From Kryptolebias marmoratus (Eukaryota > Chordata > Actinopteri > Cyprinodontiformes > Rivulidae): DNA of 64,000 nt. Each line of letters opens with the position of its first letter. The first letter of the stretch is position 1. Both the position numbers and the translations under genes were made by a program. The stretch lies in assembly GCF_001649575.2 (NCBI RefSeq), contig NC_051433.1, positions 23,032,971-23,096,970 on the forward strand. The letters are read 5' to 3'. The notes beneath the pieces are model-generated. The model had not been told where the DNA came from. It did no database searches and worked only from the letters and a program-made list of their open reading frames with translations. This document shows, piece after piece, positions 24,006-36,900 of this stretch.

Positions 24006-27000
24006 ATGTACCAGCTCCCAGTGAATAACCTCGCAAGAATAAGGAGAGCCAGGAAGCAGGTGAAAAAATCGCTCGAAGACATCGGACTCGAGTTCTGCAA
24101 GGAGGTAGCCGAGGTGAGTGGACCAATGTTCTGGTTCTGGTTCTGCATTTTAACACTAGATGATGTGAGCATCAGATACTGTGACTCTGGGTGGCACTGT
24201 TGCCTCTGAAGTGCACAATAATTTCACAGATTAGAGAAGATCAGCTCTCCTCGGTTAAAGGGATTCTGGTCATTTTTTGTAACGATGATATAAAATATGT
24301 ATATGGATTTTTGCATTTTTTGCCCAACACAATCTGTTAAAAGTAAATAATGGAAAAAAAAAGCTACTAAGTTAATCTTTGCTGGTAAAGAAACTTTTAC
24401 AGTTATAGCCTGTGAATTAACGCACATCTAGTCAGCCGCTAAAACTTGGCGTGGCACAAAAAGCAAAATAAGTACCACCGTTTGTTTAAAACAAAGTACT
24501 AAAAGTTGCAGCCTAAAGTCTTAATAGACAAAACCACAACCTTTTAGGTTCTTAATGTCCTAAGTCTTTTATTCTTAATGTTCACAGTTTTATAGGACGC
24601 CAGCTGGATGTTTTGCGATTTGTCTTAAAATCTTTGAAACCCAGTCGATGTGGGGAAACAGCAACGTGTCTTTAATCTGATGAAAAATGTGAATTCTCTG
24701 GCAGATTTGAAGAATACCTACGCTGTAGGTCCGAAAGTTGTGTAAACAAAATGGAGAACAGGCTGACCAACCCAGTTGCTGACTTTTAAACACGTTTTAG
24801 TGAAAACCTGAGGTGCATTCAGCCCATTCTGGTCCTGAAATCATGGAAGGTGTCGCACACAGTGCATCTGTAAAAGCTGCTTTGTTTACTAATTCCCCGC
24901 TAAAAACCAAGTTCACAGACAGTCAGACCTTCTCGTGTTATTAGTGTCATTCTGCCGCAGGAAGTTTCTGCGCACTCATCAAAACATTTGGACAGCAAAA
25001 CTTCAGCTTCTGCGTTCCCATGTGGAGTCTAGAATTTTTAACCCGTGTTTATGGTTTAGATCAAAATAATGTCACAACATCACATCAACACAGCTTCATT
25101 TAAATACTTTAACCCACTTAAACAGTGTTAGTGGGTTTTTTTTTCCTCACCCTCCCAATAAATAAATTTGTAGTTTGTTCTCTTTTTAAGTGTGAGCTAA
25201 GCTGTTCAGAGACAACAACAGCTCTTTGAATCAGAAAATATGAAATATTTTATACACTGTTAAAGTTTGCAAATCAAACTGAAAACCAAAACATTATTAT
25301 AAAAATTTTGGTGTTTATTTTTATCACTAGGACATCCTTAAATGAGTCATACATGTTTTTGTTTTGTTTGTTTTTTTTTTCTAAAATGTTAAGATGATGG
25401 CAAATAAAGTCTGTTGGCTTCCTTAACTGATAAATAACCATTGTGGACACCAATTACAGTGTATTTACTCATATTTATTGGCGGCCATCTTGTCTACTGT
25501 TCCACAGGAGTTTAAAGAGTTTTCTCCAGATGAACAATTAGTAAAGGAGACTGAATGTGTTGACATCTGCACGTGGAATCCACCATTTTCAAAAACACAG
25601 GTAAATCTTATTTCAGCTTTAATATTTTGATTTAACACTTCAAGTCAGTTCCCAAGTTTTCTAAAATTTGCTGTTTCTTTCCTTTTTTTAGGAATACAGA
25701 TCAAAGCCATTTTGCTGTGCAGAGTGCTCATTTTCTTCGAAATACTACTCAGGCTACAGGAATCACTTTCGCAATGTCCACCGAAGGCTTTTGGATGATC
25801 AAATTCTTCTCAACTGTCCTTACTGTTCCTTCATCGCAAACAAGAGAACCCTCGAGATGCATGTCAAAATATTCCACATACCCAGTTCGAAACAGCAGAA
25901 TTACTTGAACTCACGAGGAACTGTGCTGGGAACAAAAACAAACCTCACAAATGCTGTGCAGAAGGTGGAGAAAGCCATGTACTTTTGCAAAAAGTGCACA
26001 TTCCGGGACTCTCTCTACAACGTTGTTAAAAGACACATTTACAGGGAACATTTCCGGCATGTTGTCTCACCATATTTTGGTATGGTTTCGAAATCTTCTG
26101 TCAGAAACGGTGCTTGTTCAATCAATGGTAACAACATCTTCTGTAAACAATGTCAGTTTTCCACGCGGAGCTACGAAGTTTTAGTGCAGCACGTTCTGGA
26201 GTACCACGAGCGCATCAGTGCACAAGTAACAAGCATGATCGCGCATGCTAACATCTCGGTTCCAATATCTCAGCCTTTTCCTGTAATGAATCAGAAAACT
26301 CGGCTCGTTAGCAAAGGCAGTACTCGTAGGTCTGATCCCATTGCACAACCTGTAATTGGCTATTTAAAGCCGGTGGCGGCTCCTGCTAAAAGTCAGTCCG
26401 TCATCCAAACCGATCAGATGCACGCCACGTCTCCTGTCAGCAATGCTGTTGCTGAAAATAATCAAACTGGTGTGAACACAGCCCAAACACAGAAGTGGAA
26501 GATATGCACCGTCTGCAATGAACTTTTTCCTGAAAACCTCTACAGTGCTCATTTTGAGAGCGCCCACAAGGCAAAAAAAGTTTGGGCACTTGCCAAGTAC
26601 ATCGTGAAAATCCACAACTTCACCAGCAAGTGTTTGGTTTGCAACCGCTATCTGCCCAGCAACACGCTCCTTAACCACATGCTAATTCACGGCTTAACCT
26701 GTCCACAGTGCCACTCCATTTTCCACAGTGTTGAGAAACTTATGGGGCACGAAGCCCAGAGCCACCCAGGTGAGTTTGTTGGGCCCACTGATGCGTCACC
26801 TCTGACCTTTGATCTAACCATTAAACAAGGTACGCCCAGGAACATTCAGCTTGCTATTCTAACATTTAACATGAAGGATTCGGTCAATGGTCAGGATCAG
26901 TCTGTACCTGGCCTGAAAAATCTCCCTCCTCTTGGCAGAGTACCTCCCGCTAAAATGGGCAAGTACAATGAACCACATGGTTTGGCTTCAATATTCCACA

Positions 27001-29291
27001 ACACTGAGGTTAGAAAAACCGTATGCCCGCTTTGTTTCACTGTCATCAAAGGTCCCATCACAGATGCCTTAGCCCTCCACCTGAGGGAGCGACATCAAGT
27101 CCTCCAAACCATGCATCCTGTTGAAAAAAAAATGACATACAAGTGCATCCATTGTTTAGGTGTGTACACTAGTAATATGGTAGCATCCACAATCACGCTG
27201 CATCTTGTGCAGTGCAGAGCTGTTGGTAGGAACCATGTCAGCCAAGGCTTCAAGTCTGCCATGGCTCTCAACTCATCTGGGGTTGGCGTCCCGAAGAGGC
27301 GTCTGCCAACACTTGGCTCACCAAGTCCCAAAAGGATGAAGACGAGCAAAGGATGTGATGTATATGGTGGAAATAATGGCCTTGCGCTGGATACCAAAGG
27401 CTATGGGAACAAAACCTATTTGGCTAAAAAAGAATTCCTGACAACTTACTTCAACCTGCGACCATACCCAACGCCTGATGAAGAGCTAAAGTTGTCTGCA
27501 AATTTGAATATGTGGAGGTCGGAGGTTGCTAGCCACTTTGCATCAAAGCGGAACATATGTTTGAGAAGCTGTAAGATGAAGAAGGCTTCAGTGAAGCTAG
27601 GCTTTGACATGCATGCTGTAAAGACGGTGAAACATCACATGATTTTTGATGATGAAAGGTTAGTTGGCATCTCAACTGCAAGGTCCGCAGCCAGCAAGAC
27701 GATTACTTCTCACACAAAACAGAAGCAGTGCAAGTTACCAAACCACGCCTTACAACTCAGCACATGCACAGAGACCATTTCCATTGACTCAGACTCTGAA
27801 GAGGAAACAGAGAAACCACCGGCTGAGAACAAAGGCCAAGAAAACCTGACAATGGCATCAAAACAGGAGGACACCGATGATTCTTCAGCAGAGAAGAGCT
27901 CTTTACAAGATGGGAAAGAAAACATCTGCATGATTTTTGAATCAGGGACACCACCTGAGAACGAGGAGTCCAAAGATCAAGATTTCAAAGACCAAAAAGA
28001 CATGACAACACACGCAGATGCTGATGAACCGTCAGCAGAAAAGAGCTCTTCGCAAGATGGGGGCGACGACGTCTGCATAAGTTTTGAAACAAAGACACCA
28101 CCTGCTGAAAACGTGAAGTCCAAGGACCAAGAAAACCTGACAGAAGAGACAAAACCTGAGGATGTGGATGATCCTTCAACTGAGGACACTGTTTTGCAAG
28201 ATGTTAAAGATGATATCTGCATGACTTTTGAAACAGAGATGCCACCCGAGGAAGAGGAGTCCAGAGACCAAGAAAACCTGACAGAAGAGGATAAATATGA
28301 GGATGGGGATGATCCTTATACAGAGAAGAGCTCTTTGCAAGATGAGAGAGAAAATGTCTGCATTACCTTTGAGACAGAGACTCCACCCTCTGAGAATGTG
28401 GAGTCCAACCAGCAAGAAGACCTGATACAAGAGACAAAACTGAAGGACATGGATGATTATTCAACAGAAAAGAGCTCTTTGCAAGATGAGGGTGATAATG
28501 TCTTCATGGCTTTTGAAACAGAGATGCCACCTGAGGACATGGACTCCGAAGACCAAGAAAACCTGACAGAAGAGACTCAGCATGAGAACACAGATGATCC
28601 CTTAGCACAGAACGTTTTGCAAGATGGAAACGAAAATGTCTGCATGACTTTTGAAACAGAGACGCCACCTGAGAACGTGGAGCCCGAAGACCAAGAAAAC
28701 CTGACGGAAGAGAATCAACATGAGGACACAGATGATACCTTAGAGAACATTTTGCAAGCTGGGGTCGACAATGTCCCCATGGCTTTTGAAACGGAGATGC
28801 CAGCTGAGAACGTGGAGGCCAAAGAACAAGAACACCTAACAGAAGAGACAGAACATCAGGATGGGGATGAACCTTTAACAGATAAGAGCTCTTTGCAAGA
28901 TGGGGGCGACAACATCTGCATGACCTTTGAAATGGAGACACCACCTGAAAACATGGAGTTCGAAGACCAGGAAAACCTTACAGAGACCCAACATGAGGAC
29001 ACGGATGATCCCTTAGCGGAGAACGTTTGGCAAGATGAGAAAGAAGATGTCTGCATGATGTTTGAAACCGAGACACCACCTGAGAACATGGAGTCCGAAG
29101 ACCTGACAGAAGAGACTCAATATCAGGATGGGGATGATCATTTAGCAGAGGAGAGCGTTTCACGTGATGGGGAGGAAAATGCCTGCATGACCTTTGAAAC
29201 GGAGGCACCACCTGAGAATGTGGAGTCCGAAGACCAAGCAAACCTGACAGCAGAGACTGAACATGTGGACACTGAAGGTCCTTCAACGTAG
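24006..29291 (+). CDS. adnp: ADNP-type zinc-finger homeobox protein with acidic C-terminal repeats
   Basis: Nuclear zinc-finger/homeodomain protein; mammalian ADNP forms the ChAHP complex with CHD4 and HP1. Coding exons 24006-24113, 25508-25600 and 25692-29291 give 1,266 aa. The start [20 protein letters not shown] matches human MFQLPVNNL. C2H2-like fingers follow in family order ([95 protein letters not shown]). The homeodomain lies at about residues 575-640 ([26 protein letters not shown]). [11 protein letters not shown] groups it with ADNP rather than ADNP2. The linker between fingers is short and I see no NAPVSIPQ peptide. From about residue 700 the protein consists of [10 protein letters not shown] and then ten acidic repeats (see separate entry), unlike the human tail. 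Fish have adnpa and adnpb; I cannot tell which this is. Confidence 0.92.
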
Positions 29292-29330
29292 AGGAGCTTA
29301 GTGCAGGGTGGGGAAGAAAATGTCTGCGTG
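27770..29330 (+). repeat. Coding tandem repeat in adnp, about 40-46 codons, ten units plus partials
   Basis: Each unit has the pattern [16 protein letters not shown](I/V)[15 protein letters not shown](E)[13 protein letters not shown]. Ten cores are countable (ICMIFE, VCISFE, ICMTFE, VCITFE, VFMAFE, VCMTFE, VPMAFE, ICMTFE, VCMMFE, ACMTFE). The units are diverged, so the array is not a recent duplication. Homology continues past the TAG stop at 29,289-29,291 (GEENVCVT follows in frame), showing that the stop lies inside a further unit. Confidence 0.85.
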
Positions 29331-29768
29331 ACATCATGTTAGTTCCCTGCCTGCTACTTGGTTTGTTTTAAAGGAAACAATGTAAGACTGAAATGATACT
29401 GGTCCACGGGTGGTTGCAACTCGCACAGTGTGTCGTGGAATACCAAGGGTCACCAAAACTTATCAGTTCTCAATGCTGCACTTCCAAATACTGTTGGTGA
29501 GACTGAAAAACGGTTACATTATAGTGCATTTTATAAGTGGCAATGCATATGTCTAGGCCTTGTTTTTCTGTTGTATACATTGATGTTTTATCAGTTTCTT
29601 TGCATTTGTTTGTCGCTGCCGAGGTCTCACTTTATTTGAAATGGTTAGGTCAGTTAACCTACTTCCATGTTTTGTTTTCCTTCCCCCATGTGACTAGCCT
29701 TTTCTTTGTTTGTTTGTTTTTCAGATTTAGGTTGTGTAAAGTATGTTAAAGGTTTATCTACATATTTG

Positions 29769-29774
29769 AATAAA
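29769..29774 (+). other. Candidate polyadenylation signal for adnp
   Basis: AATAAA about 480 bases after the stop in AT-rich 3' UTR-like sequence (29,292-30,150). A second AATAAA-like site is at about 30,134. Assigned by position only. Confidence 0.4.
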
Positions 29775-30354
29775 ACACTTCATAAAAAGCTGTTGGGATT
29801 AAATCTGTACCAATATTTATATAAAATGTCATTTATGCCAGGTGTTACAAAAGTTTTAAAGTTAGATATTCAACAAAAGGTTATTTTGAGAAGTTTTTTT
29901 TTGATTACTGCTTTATCTGAAGGGGAAAGTCAAAGCTGTGGAAGGTTCGGTTTCTAATTAAATCTTTTGGTTGGCAGAAAGTAACATTTGTTAATTAGAT
30001 GCAGTTCACACATACTAATTCACAGAGAAATTTTAAGTTGGCATAGGTTACTCATAACTGAAATAACCACATTTCCACAGCAGGCTATACTTGATATAGT
30101 TTACACTATGAAAAATGTAACAATATCATCTTCAATAAATGTTGATATAAAGTGTGAATATAAGATGTTATAAAGCCAAACGTTATGATAACCAGTCTCA
30201 GCTTCAATATTCAGTTCAATTAATCAAAACAATCCATTTTAAAGGCTGAATATTTAAGTCGAATTGGAGAAAGCTTGTTTGTATTAGTAAACGTGTGAGT
30301 CCATATGCAGTAGTATACGTTTAATGACTTAGCTGTAATGTGTGGCCTCTGGAT

Positions 30355-30800
30355 TTCCGGTGTCTCCCAGTGCTGATTGGTGCAGAAGTGGGAGGGGCGG
30401 GACCTGTGACTGAATCGGTAACACTATTGGCCGGCAGCCAGCGTGCATCACGAAGCGGGCCATAGAGTGTACAGCTGCAAAAATGTTTATATTGTGTTTT
30501 CACTCCCATCTAAATCTCCTGTTATCCCCATAGGTGCGTACTTACCTGGACTTAAAACTTTGTAGCAGCTGTAAGTATAGCAGTCACGGAGAAATCATAT
30601 GATATCAAAAATCTGGCATGTAGTTTGTACTTTTTGTTGCGTTTTCTTGTGGACAGTTTAGCAGCTAGTTAGCATGTGAGGCTAACCCCGTTAGTGTGAA
30701 ACTACGCAACTTGTAGCTGTCAGCGATGGAAAGTTGGCGCCTAGACGCAGATATCAGGTACGAAACACCTCATAATAACTAATTGTTACACTGGACCTCC
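30355..30800 (+). promoter_or_regulatory. Probable promoter and first non-coding exon of bcl2l1
   Basis: A GC box (GGGAGGGGCGGGAC at about 30,390) lies between two CCAAT-type boxes (GATTGGT at about 30,375 and TATTGGCC at about 30,425). A candidate 5' UTR exon ends at ATATCAG|GTACGA near 30,758. An acceptor near 31,132 would start the exon carrying the ATG. Vertebrate bcl2l1 genes have a non-coding first exon, which fits. Transcript ends are inferred. Confidence 0.45.
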
Positions 30801-31251
30801 TAATGGTGAGCAGCGGCTAATGCTAATTTATGTTTTGTGGGTTTTTTTCAAAGTCTGCTACAGTTCATGTGATCGATTAGTCTCCAGTCAGCTTTTTGGT
30901 CCAGCTGGGAAATCTGTAAACAGTGAACTGAACACAAGTTAAATCTGCATAAAACTCCATGCTGAAATTACTCTTAACCCAGATTTATAAACTGACTGAT
31001 AAAATGCACACAAGATTGTTTCAAGCAAGTTTTCCTTAGAGTCCTGTGACAGATGTAATACAGCCCTGTATGTTCCTTAATGTTTGCTTAAAGAAAAACA
31101 CGCCTTCATAACGTCCCTGTTTTTGGGCCAACAGGTTGGTGTTGCAGACTGTGGCGTAAGAAGATTATCCCACGTGACAGACTCCGGAGGATGGCATCAA
31201 ACATGAGGTCTGATTAGGTCGGCTGTGTGTTGAAGGTTCAGTGTGTAAATA

Positions 31252-32230
31252 ATGTCACACAGCAACAGAGATCTGGTGCAGTTCTACATAAGCTATAAGT
31301 TGTCTCAGAGGAACTGTTCGAAGTCTCTGCTGATGCCGGAGGTTGCCGGTGAAAGGACCGAGAAGGCCAGCTCGGCTCCCAGTAACGGCTTGCTGGTCAA
31401 CAGTAGGGACGGCCAGTCGGGGAAGAAGATCTGGCCCCGCCGCAGCGACATAGAGGCCGTAAAATCAGCTCTGAAGGACTCTGCGGATGAGTTTGAGCGT
31501 CTCTACACGCAAAGTTTCAGCCACCTGTCCCTGCAGCTCGACATCAGCCCCGACACGGTCTACCACAGCTTCAAGAGCGTGCTGGACGAGCTGTTCAAGG
31601 ACGGGGTGAACTGGGGCCGCGTGGTGGGCCTGTTTGCCTTCGGCGGCGTGCTGTGCGTTCAGTGCGTCGAGAGGGACATGAGTGAGCTGGTCTCCCGCAT
31701 TGCAGACTGGATGACCGTTTACCTGGATGAGCAGATCGGTCCGTGGATCGACAGCCAGGGAGGATGGGTGAGTCTGCCGGGGGGTGGCGTGAACACGGCG
31801 TTACAGCTGCTCTTAACGTGTGATGGGATGTGTCGATCCAGAGGGAATGTTTATACGACAACTTTCAGTGACAAAACAAAAAAAGATAAAAACAAAAAAA
31901 TTGTATAAACATAGTCACCTGAATTTCATGGCTAATTCTGTAAATGGCACCTAGCGTCTTATACACAACACCTGTATCCAAACAGTGATTTTTGCCAGAA
32001 CTATAAAAATAAACCTTGACTTTAGCTGCAGATTTAGTCGCTGTCTGCGGTTTAAATTGACACCCCCCCCCCGTCTCTTTGGTCTCCAGGACAGCTTCGC
32101 TGAGATGTACGGGCGAGATGCCGCTGCAGAAGCGAGGAGGTTTCAGGAGTCCCTGAAGAAATGGCTGCTAGCTGGAGCGGCGCTGCTGGCTGGGCTGCTT
32201 CTCGGCGTGCTCGTGGCTAAGAAGCGTTAA
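31252..32230 (+). CDS. bcl2l1: Bcl-xL, anti-apoptotic Bcl-2 family protein
   Basis: Outer mitochondrial membrane protein that blocks apoptosis by sequestering BH3-only proteins, Bax and Bak. Two coding exons, 31252-31767 and 32090-32230, give 218 aa (human Bcl-xL 233). All four BH regions are visible: BH4 NRDLVQFYISYKLSQRN (about residues 5-21), BH3 VKSALKDSADEFERLY (about 70-85), BH1 ELFKDGVNWGRVVGLFAFGG (about 115-134) and BH2 WIDSQGGWDSFAEMYG (about 167-182), the last split by the intron at the same place as in human. The C-terminal anchor WLLAGAALLAGLLLGVLVAKKR is a single transmembrane helix with a basic end. The loop between BH4 and BH3 is shorter than in mammals. The donor is TGG|GTGAGT. 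In red cells, mammalian Bcl-xL is a GATA1 target; gata1 lies about 6 kb downstream here in opposite orientation. Confidence 0.96.
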
Positions 32231-32296
32231 AGGATCTGCATGTCACCCCGCCCCCCCCACGTCACGGCACGCCACGTGTAATGCTTCGCCTACTCA

Positions 32297-32302
32297 ATTA
32301 AA
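32297..32302 (+). other. Candidate polyadenylation signal for bcl2l1 (proximal)
   Basis: ATTAAA about 70 bases after the stop. A canonical AATAAA lies at 32,742-32,747 and may serve a longer 3' UTR. Assigned by position only. Confidence 0.35.
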
Positions 32303-32814
32303 ACTAGATAGTTAATGTTTACATTTAATATACAAAAGCCCATCTGCTTGTGCACTGACAGAATGTGGCCAGGCTGCATTGGAGCAAATCGTTGGCATAA
32401 CCAAATTATGTAGCTCAATGAGCCATTATGTTTTTCACCTTACATTTCCTGTTACTTTTTCTTTTTTTTTTTTTTTACCATACGGCAGTGTATTTTACTT
32501 GTTCAGACTTGAAGTGCTTTAGATTAACCTGATATAAGCTATAAGAAAGTGGAACATATTCAGCTGGTTTAGTGAGTTTGCTTCTTCTTCTTCTTTTTTT
32601 TGTCTTTTGTGCACTATCCCAGGACCAACCTTTACGTCTCACAAACAGCTGACAGAAAATTTAAGTTATATTTTAAGTTTTTTACTGTGTAATGCTCAAC
32701 TCCTTTCGTTGGCTGTACTGGAGTTTTAGGCATGCTTCAAAAATAAATATATTTATGTTTTTCTTGTGCATGTTTTTTTAAAACAAAAATTTTTATTTTG
32801 TTATATAGATTAAT

Positions 32815-33000
32815 ATGTGACAAACACACAAAGTCACAGTCATGGGGAAAAGACAGTCCACCTGCTTTCAGCTCTATGACTTTACTTTGAAGGACATGCA
32901 AAACAAGCCCAAACCATCACCCCTCCACCACCGTGCTGAGAGCTGGTATAAAATGTTTGTGCTGATATGCTCACCAAACATGGTGAGGTGAACTTTGGGT
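32815..33000. repeat. Probable DNA-transposon-derived repeat fragment
   Basis: The stretch with CCATCACCCCTCCACCACCG, GGTATAAAATGTTTGTGCTG and CACCAAACATGG resembles a phrase common in teleost Tc1-type repeats. There is no coding capacity. The interval 33,000-36,340 holds no supported gene and is mostly AT-rich, with TG runs near 35,035. Confidence 0.35.
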
Positions 33001-36000
33001 AAACGTAGTTTTTCTACTCACAGCTTTTCCATATTTCAAAATGTTATTACGAACAGGTCAAGCTTCCAGTCTTTTCTTCTTTTAGAGCTGTCTTTTTCAA
33101 AAAATACAACTAAGCATGCAGTAAAAAATGACTATTTTAATAGCTCCAAATTACATTAACTGAATAAAGAGACGTAAACGGGAGTTCTTTTCAGGGGGGG
33201 GGGAGGGGGGCACCATTAAGTGAGTAACTAGAATCAAAACAGAGGATATCTTCAGATTTATCGTCCTGTTTTAGTTTAATTCTCAGTGTGGCATGTCGTG
33301 TGCATCAGCCGTGTAGATGAGAGTAGCAGTAGACCAGTGTGTGATATCTCCTCCCTGCAGAGTTTAAGGTTCAACATCCTGTTCAGTCAGTTACAGCTGC
33401 GGTGCTGTCCTTTCACCACCAGGGGGAGCCTGTGCACCAGAAAAGGAGTGGCCTCGCTGTACTGTACACCAAGCTGCACTCATAATAAGCACTTTTTCTT
33501 TCTTTTTATTTAAAAAAAGCAGTTGTAGTTGTGTTTTTATGTAATTTTGACCTGATTTTCCATTCTTTCGTTGACATGAACAGAGCGAAGATAGACTCGT
33601 GGTCAACACTGACTCGCTGCTGCTTTGATTTAGACTTTTTAAAGCAGGAATGAATTCCCTTCTTGCTCCTGTTGGCACAGCTCAGACTAAGATGTGGCAC
33701 ATCTTACAGTCGTTCTGAGAAAAAGAGACAAAGTGGAGGAGCAGCAGAGAGAAGGGCACCAACGGACGGCCCTGTGTCTGAACTGGAGCTGGCCTGTGGT
33801 TGCTAATCTATCCCTGTCATTTGCTGCCATTTCCCCAGAGCAGAGCTGACAGCTGCTGCAGATAAACAGCAGATACAGACAGTTGAGGAAAGAATATAAA
33901 TTATGGAACAACTTGACAATTCATTGTACTTCTTTTTCTTCCTATTATACGCCGTTCTGTACTTTTTTCCCCCCACCCATCTTGTGCTTATTTACTTATT
34001 AGGGTTTGAATATTGATTCAACATTCAGTCATTTTTTAATACTTTTTTTTTTTTGCAATCTAACTACTTCTGCATACATTGTGCCATTTTAGCTTTTCAT
34101 ATATAAAATGCTCAGCTCTTTCAGGAGATGGTTACTATGACTTAGTTTTTGTAACATGTATACTTTTCAAAGTATTTAATTTTCTTTAGAGATATTTTCG
34201 CTTAAAAATACATTAACAGACAGTATATTCAATACCTTAAAAAAACACTGCTCTCTTTGAAATATAGCAAATTTATAGAATTTATATTTATTTTTTGTCT
34301 TCTTATGCTACATTTAGCTTATAGCTATCTTTTGTTAGTTTTAGCTACTTTTTGCTACTTTCATTTATAGAAAGCCCTTTGCTGTTTGTAACTTTTAGCT
34401 AACGTTTTGCTACTTTTGGGTTTTTACTAGTGTTGAGCCTTGTGCCTTTAACAAGTCAGCTTCGGCTTCTTCAGTCAGTTTTAACAAACTCATTCAGCAC
34501 TCAGCAACCCCCCTGCCTTCCATGCAAAATTAGGACTTTTTAGTGTGGTTTAGGGTTTAGGGGGGAAAAACATTAAATCGATGTGAATAGATGCAAACAG
34601 AAAGCCTTTCATCTCACTTTACCCTCTATCGGGGTCCGCGGGGACTCGGGGTGACTGTGAGCTGTGACTGCTGATAAAGCAAATAAGGCTGCGTTGGGAA
34701 AGAGAAACCCGTGCGAAGCTGTTTACAAGCTGACTTTCTGGCCAGGTTTTGCTTCATCACCATTTCACTGAGCGCAGCGTGGGCTGCGCACCCAGATGTT
34801 CACATCTGTGCTCAGCAACACGAAACCAAACGCATAAATGAAAGTATTATTTCTTCTTGATGCCTGCAGTCAAGCATGGACAGATCAGCTTCACACAGTG
34901 ATAATTTGTATATAGAACTCTCTTTGTGCCCGCAGGTTATGAAACGTGACAGGATTCAATGACCCAAACGGGACAGTTTGATATTGAGACTTGCATTATG
35001 TCTTCGCCAGCCCTCAGATGACTCTGGTGTGTGCATATGTGTGTGTGTGTCCTAAAGCACACAGCGAGGGCCTCGCTGACTAACTGACAGGGAGGATGAG
35101 AGTGGCGGTGCCAGCAGCAGGTGGATGCTTCGGGGTCTGGGGCCTCCGTGATAACTTATCAGTCATCTTGCAGTTCTTAGTGAGCAACCCCAGCCCTGCT
35201 GCTCAGCATAAAAAAAAAAAAATTACATGCCTCTGAGCTGTGGTTACTGCATGACACCCAGCATGAGCTGTTGAACGTAACGCATTTGTAGTAAACTGAA
35301 TCTTAATGTGCCGAATGAAAGTGGTTTTTGTTTTGTTTTTTTCTTTCTTTGTCCTTCACTGCTAATTTTCAGTCAGAAATAATGTCTCGATTCGTCTAAT
35401 CTAATCTTCCGAGACAAGTGCGATCAACACGAGGCAGGTTTCTCTGCTTTAATGAGTGGATTTCCTCTTTACAATCACAGTGAGCCAACATATTCAAAAT
35501 ACAGGAGTACTCAGTACGTCTTTACAAGATTAGTATAATTTATGCTTAGTGTTTAAATGAACATTTTAAACGAACACTTGTGTTCATTTTTATGTTACTT
35601 TCTTGTATTTAAAAATTACACTTTTCAAGGTACTCCTTGCAAAGTATGCTGATATATTGATATGCAATTGTGAAATAAGGGTTCACACTGAATGTAAACA
35701 AAGTTCAGAAATCTGAATTTTTGAGTTTCAAATGGTTAAAATCAACCCCAAAAGTTGAAATTCCAACTCAAGGCTGTGTTCGAATTATTCATTTGTTTAC
35801 AAGTGGACTACATAGTGAGTCAGCCATTTTCTAGTGTTGGTCAAACTTTTAACAAAGTTTCCATGCCCTATATACTGCTGTAGAAACTCATCACAGGGTA
35901 AGTGTAGTATACAGAAGTTGTACACTACATTTAGCCATCAAAGCAGGCTAATACTAACGTCTTCAGCTCATTATTGAGATTTTCAGACTCAGTTAAGATT

Positions 36001-36384
36001 CTTGTTATTATCTAGACACGTAAACTGACGCAGTATTTAAAACATTTATTACAGAAAGGTGCTATTGTGCACGCAGGCGACTTTAAAAAGAGTTGTTTTG
36101 TAAAGTGATAGTTTGTAGGTAACATTAGTTCATAATTTTAACACATTAAAGGTATAGATACAAGTTCTCTGTCAGTGGTTTGGAGACAGATGGTGTTATT
36201 TATATCTTCTCAGCCAAAAGCAGCAGATTTATGTTGTCCATCACATCAGATTCAGGTACGTATTTCACCATGTCTTTTTTTTATTTTTATTTATGCTACA
36301 CCTGGTTGAATACTCAGCACATACAGTGTCTTTAAAGATGTTAGATGTTTTATCCTTCTATTGCTGTCATAAATCAGTGATGGA

Positions 36385-36900
36385 TAATATAAATTTACCT
36401 CCATGGTCAAATGGAAAAAAGTTCTGTGGTCTGATGAGACCAAATTGAAGCTTTTTGACAATCAGAAATGGCGCTGGGTTTGTCAGAAACCAAATACTGC
36501 CCATCACCACAAACTCAACATCCCCACTGTGAAGCATGGTGGTGGCACCCTCATGGTATGGGGATGCTTCTTAGCAGCTGGCTGAGACTGACCTGAAGCT
36601 TACAGTGAGAACGACACTGAAACGATTTAAAGACTAAATGTTCTGGAGTGGCTGAGTTAAAGCTCAGATCGAAATCCAGCAGAGAGTTTGTTGACATGAA
36701 AGGAGCTGTTCATGCCTGATCCCCACCAGCCTGACAGACCTTCAGACTCTGAGTCTTATCCACACAGACTCAGTGCTGACTGCAGCCAAAGGTGTTTGTA
36801 CTAAATACTGATGTGAAGGGGGTGAATATTTATGCAATCACTTATTACACATTCCTTTATGTTATTTAATTGGTCTTATTCTGTATAAAGATTTTTTTGC
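36385..36900 (+). mobile_element. Tc1-like transposase fragment, internally deleted
   Basis: A 60-codon open stretch (36,403-36,585) reads [20 protein letters not shown] and then [17 protein letters not shown], which is the WSDE to WGC part of Tc1/mariner transposases. The catalytic SPDLNPIE region is replaced by diverged non-coding sequence. The 3' part includes GGGTGAATATTTATGCAATC, a common fish Tc1 end sequence. It is a dead copy. The interval 36,960-38,200 has no supported gene. Confidence 0.75.

Noticed and set aside
25717..25908. Alternative frame at the start of the large adnp exon
   Set aside because: It is out of frame with the zinc fingers. The exon at 25,692 continues the frame from the two upstream exons.
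27095..29337. Antisense frames along the adnp repeat exon
   Set aside because: They mirror the sense-strand repeat. Sense homology to ADNP fingers and homeodomain fixes the coding strand.
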